From Ridgeia piscesae (lineage: Eukaryota; Annelida; Polychaeta; Sabellida; Siboglinidae), in the NCBI GenBank assembly GCA_025642075.2, contig JAODUO010000425.1, forward strand, positions 62,001-126,000: 64,000 nt of DNA, given 5' to 3'. The notes under the pieces were generated by a model that was not told the DNA's origin, searched no databases, and was given only the letters and a program-made list of their open reading frames with translations. A program made the translations under genes and the position numbers. Positions 63,951 to 64,000 of this stretch are shown here, piece after piece; position 1 is the stretch's first letter; every line of letters starts with the position of its first letter.

Positions 63951-64000
<50 letters not shown>
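63951..64000. repeat. (TG)n microsatellite cut by window edge
   Basis: TG tract beginning 20 bp after the exon 16 donor, continuing past the window. Confidence 0.95.

Overview
The window is animal nuclear DNA, most likely from an invertebrate deuterostome or lophotrochozoan. The evidence is spliced genes with GT-AG introns, CR1/L2-like and other non-LTR retrotransposons, hAT and piggyBac-type DNA elements, a tRNA-derived SINE, a relic of an animal-type polyketide synthase, and very heavy micro- and minisatellite load. Amphioxus (Branchiostoma) is my best guess, at about 50%. It rests partly on my recollection that minisatellites overlapping exon-intron junctions were described in amphioxus genes; I could not check this.

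Left part (1-37.4 kb): mostly repeats and mobile-element debris. The one gene I can reconstruct is a DUF4806-type gene on + (2002-6831, eight exons, about 385 codons), intact in splicing but with an in-frame TAG at codon 58. After it come a palindromic GC-rich minisatellite (7.5 kb), a polyketide synthase relic joining ketosynthase and thioesterase pieces (8.1-8.8 kb, minus), LINE fragments (9-10.1, 19.1-21, 23.7-24.7 and 30.2-33.2 kb), two nested hAT-type elements with 8-bp target duplications (12.6-14.5 kb), four copies of one SINE family, a self-complementary AT-rich array (27.7-28.6 kb) and a decayed Ty3/gypsy pol (28.7-29.9 kb).

Right part (37.4-64 kb): the 5' portion of the USP9X/fat facets ortholog, a very large deubiquitinase, on +. 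Sixteen coding exons (about 724 codons, roughly the first 28% of the protein) fit together with canonical GT-AG sites and matching phases. The catalytic USP domain lies beyond the right edge. Within exon 13's 3' intron sits a LINE fragment split by a 3.2-kb DNA transposon (55882-59113). This transposon has recognisable inverted termini, a 4-bp AAAT duplication, a degraded transposase-like gene with its own TATA box, and two tandem copies of the animal histone-mRNA 3' stem-loop sequence.

Two observations stand out. First, nearly every USP9X intron carries a minisatellite whose unit is a copy of the adjacent splice junction (donor, or acceptor plus exon start). The gene therefore carries tens to hundreds of duplicate splice-site sequences. 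Second, a transposon appears to have acquired a histone-type 3' end. A 40-residue block expected between exons 12 and 13 of USP9X was not found; it may be lost, diverged or missing from the assembly. Several stretches (10.44-11.04, about 46.73-46.99, 57.00-57.07 kb) look like poor base calls, so frameshifts there should be read with caution.
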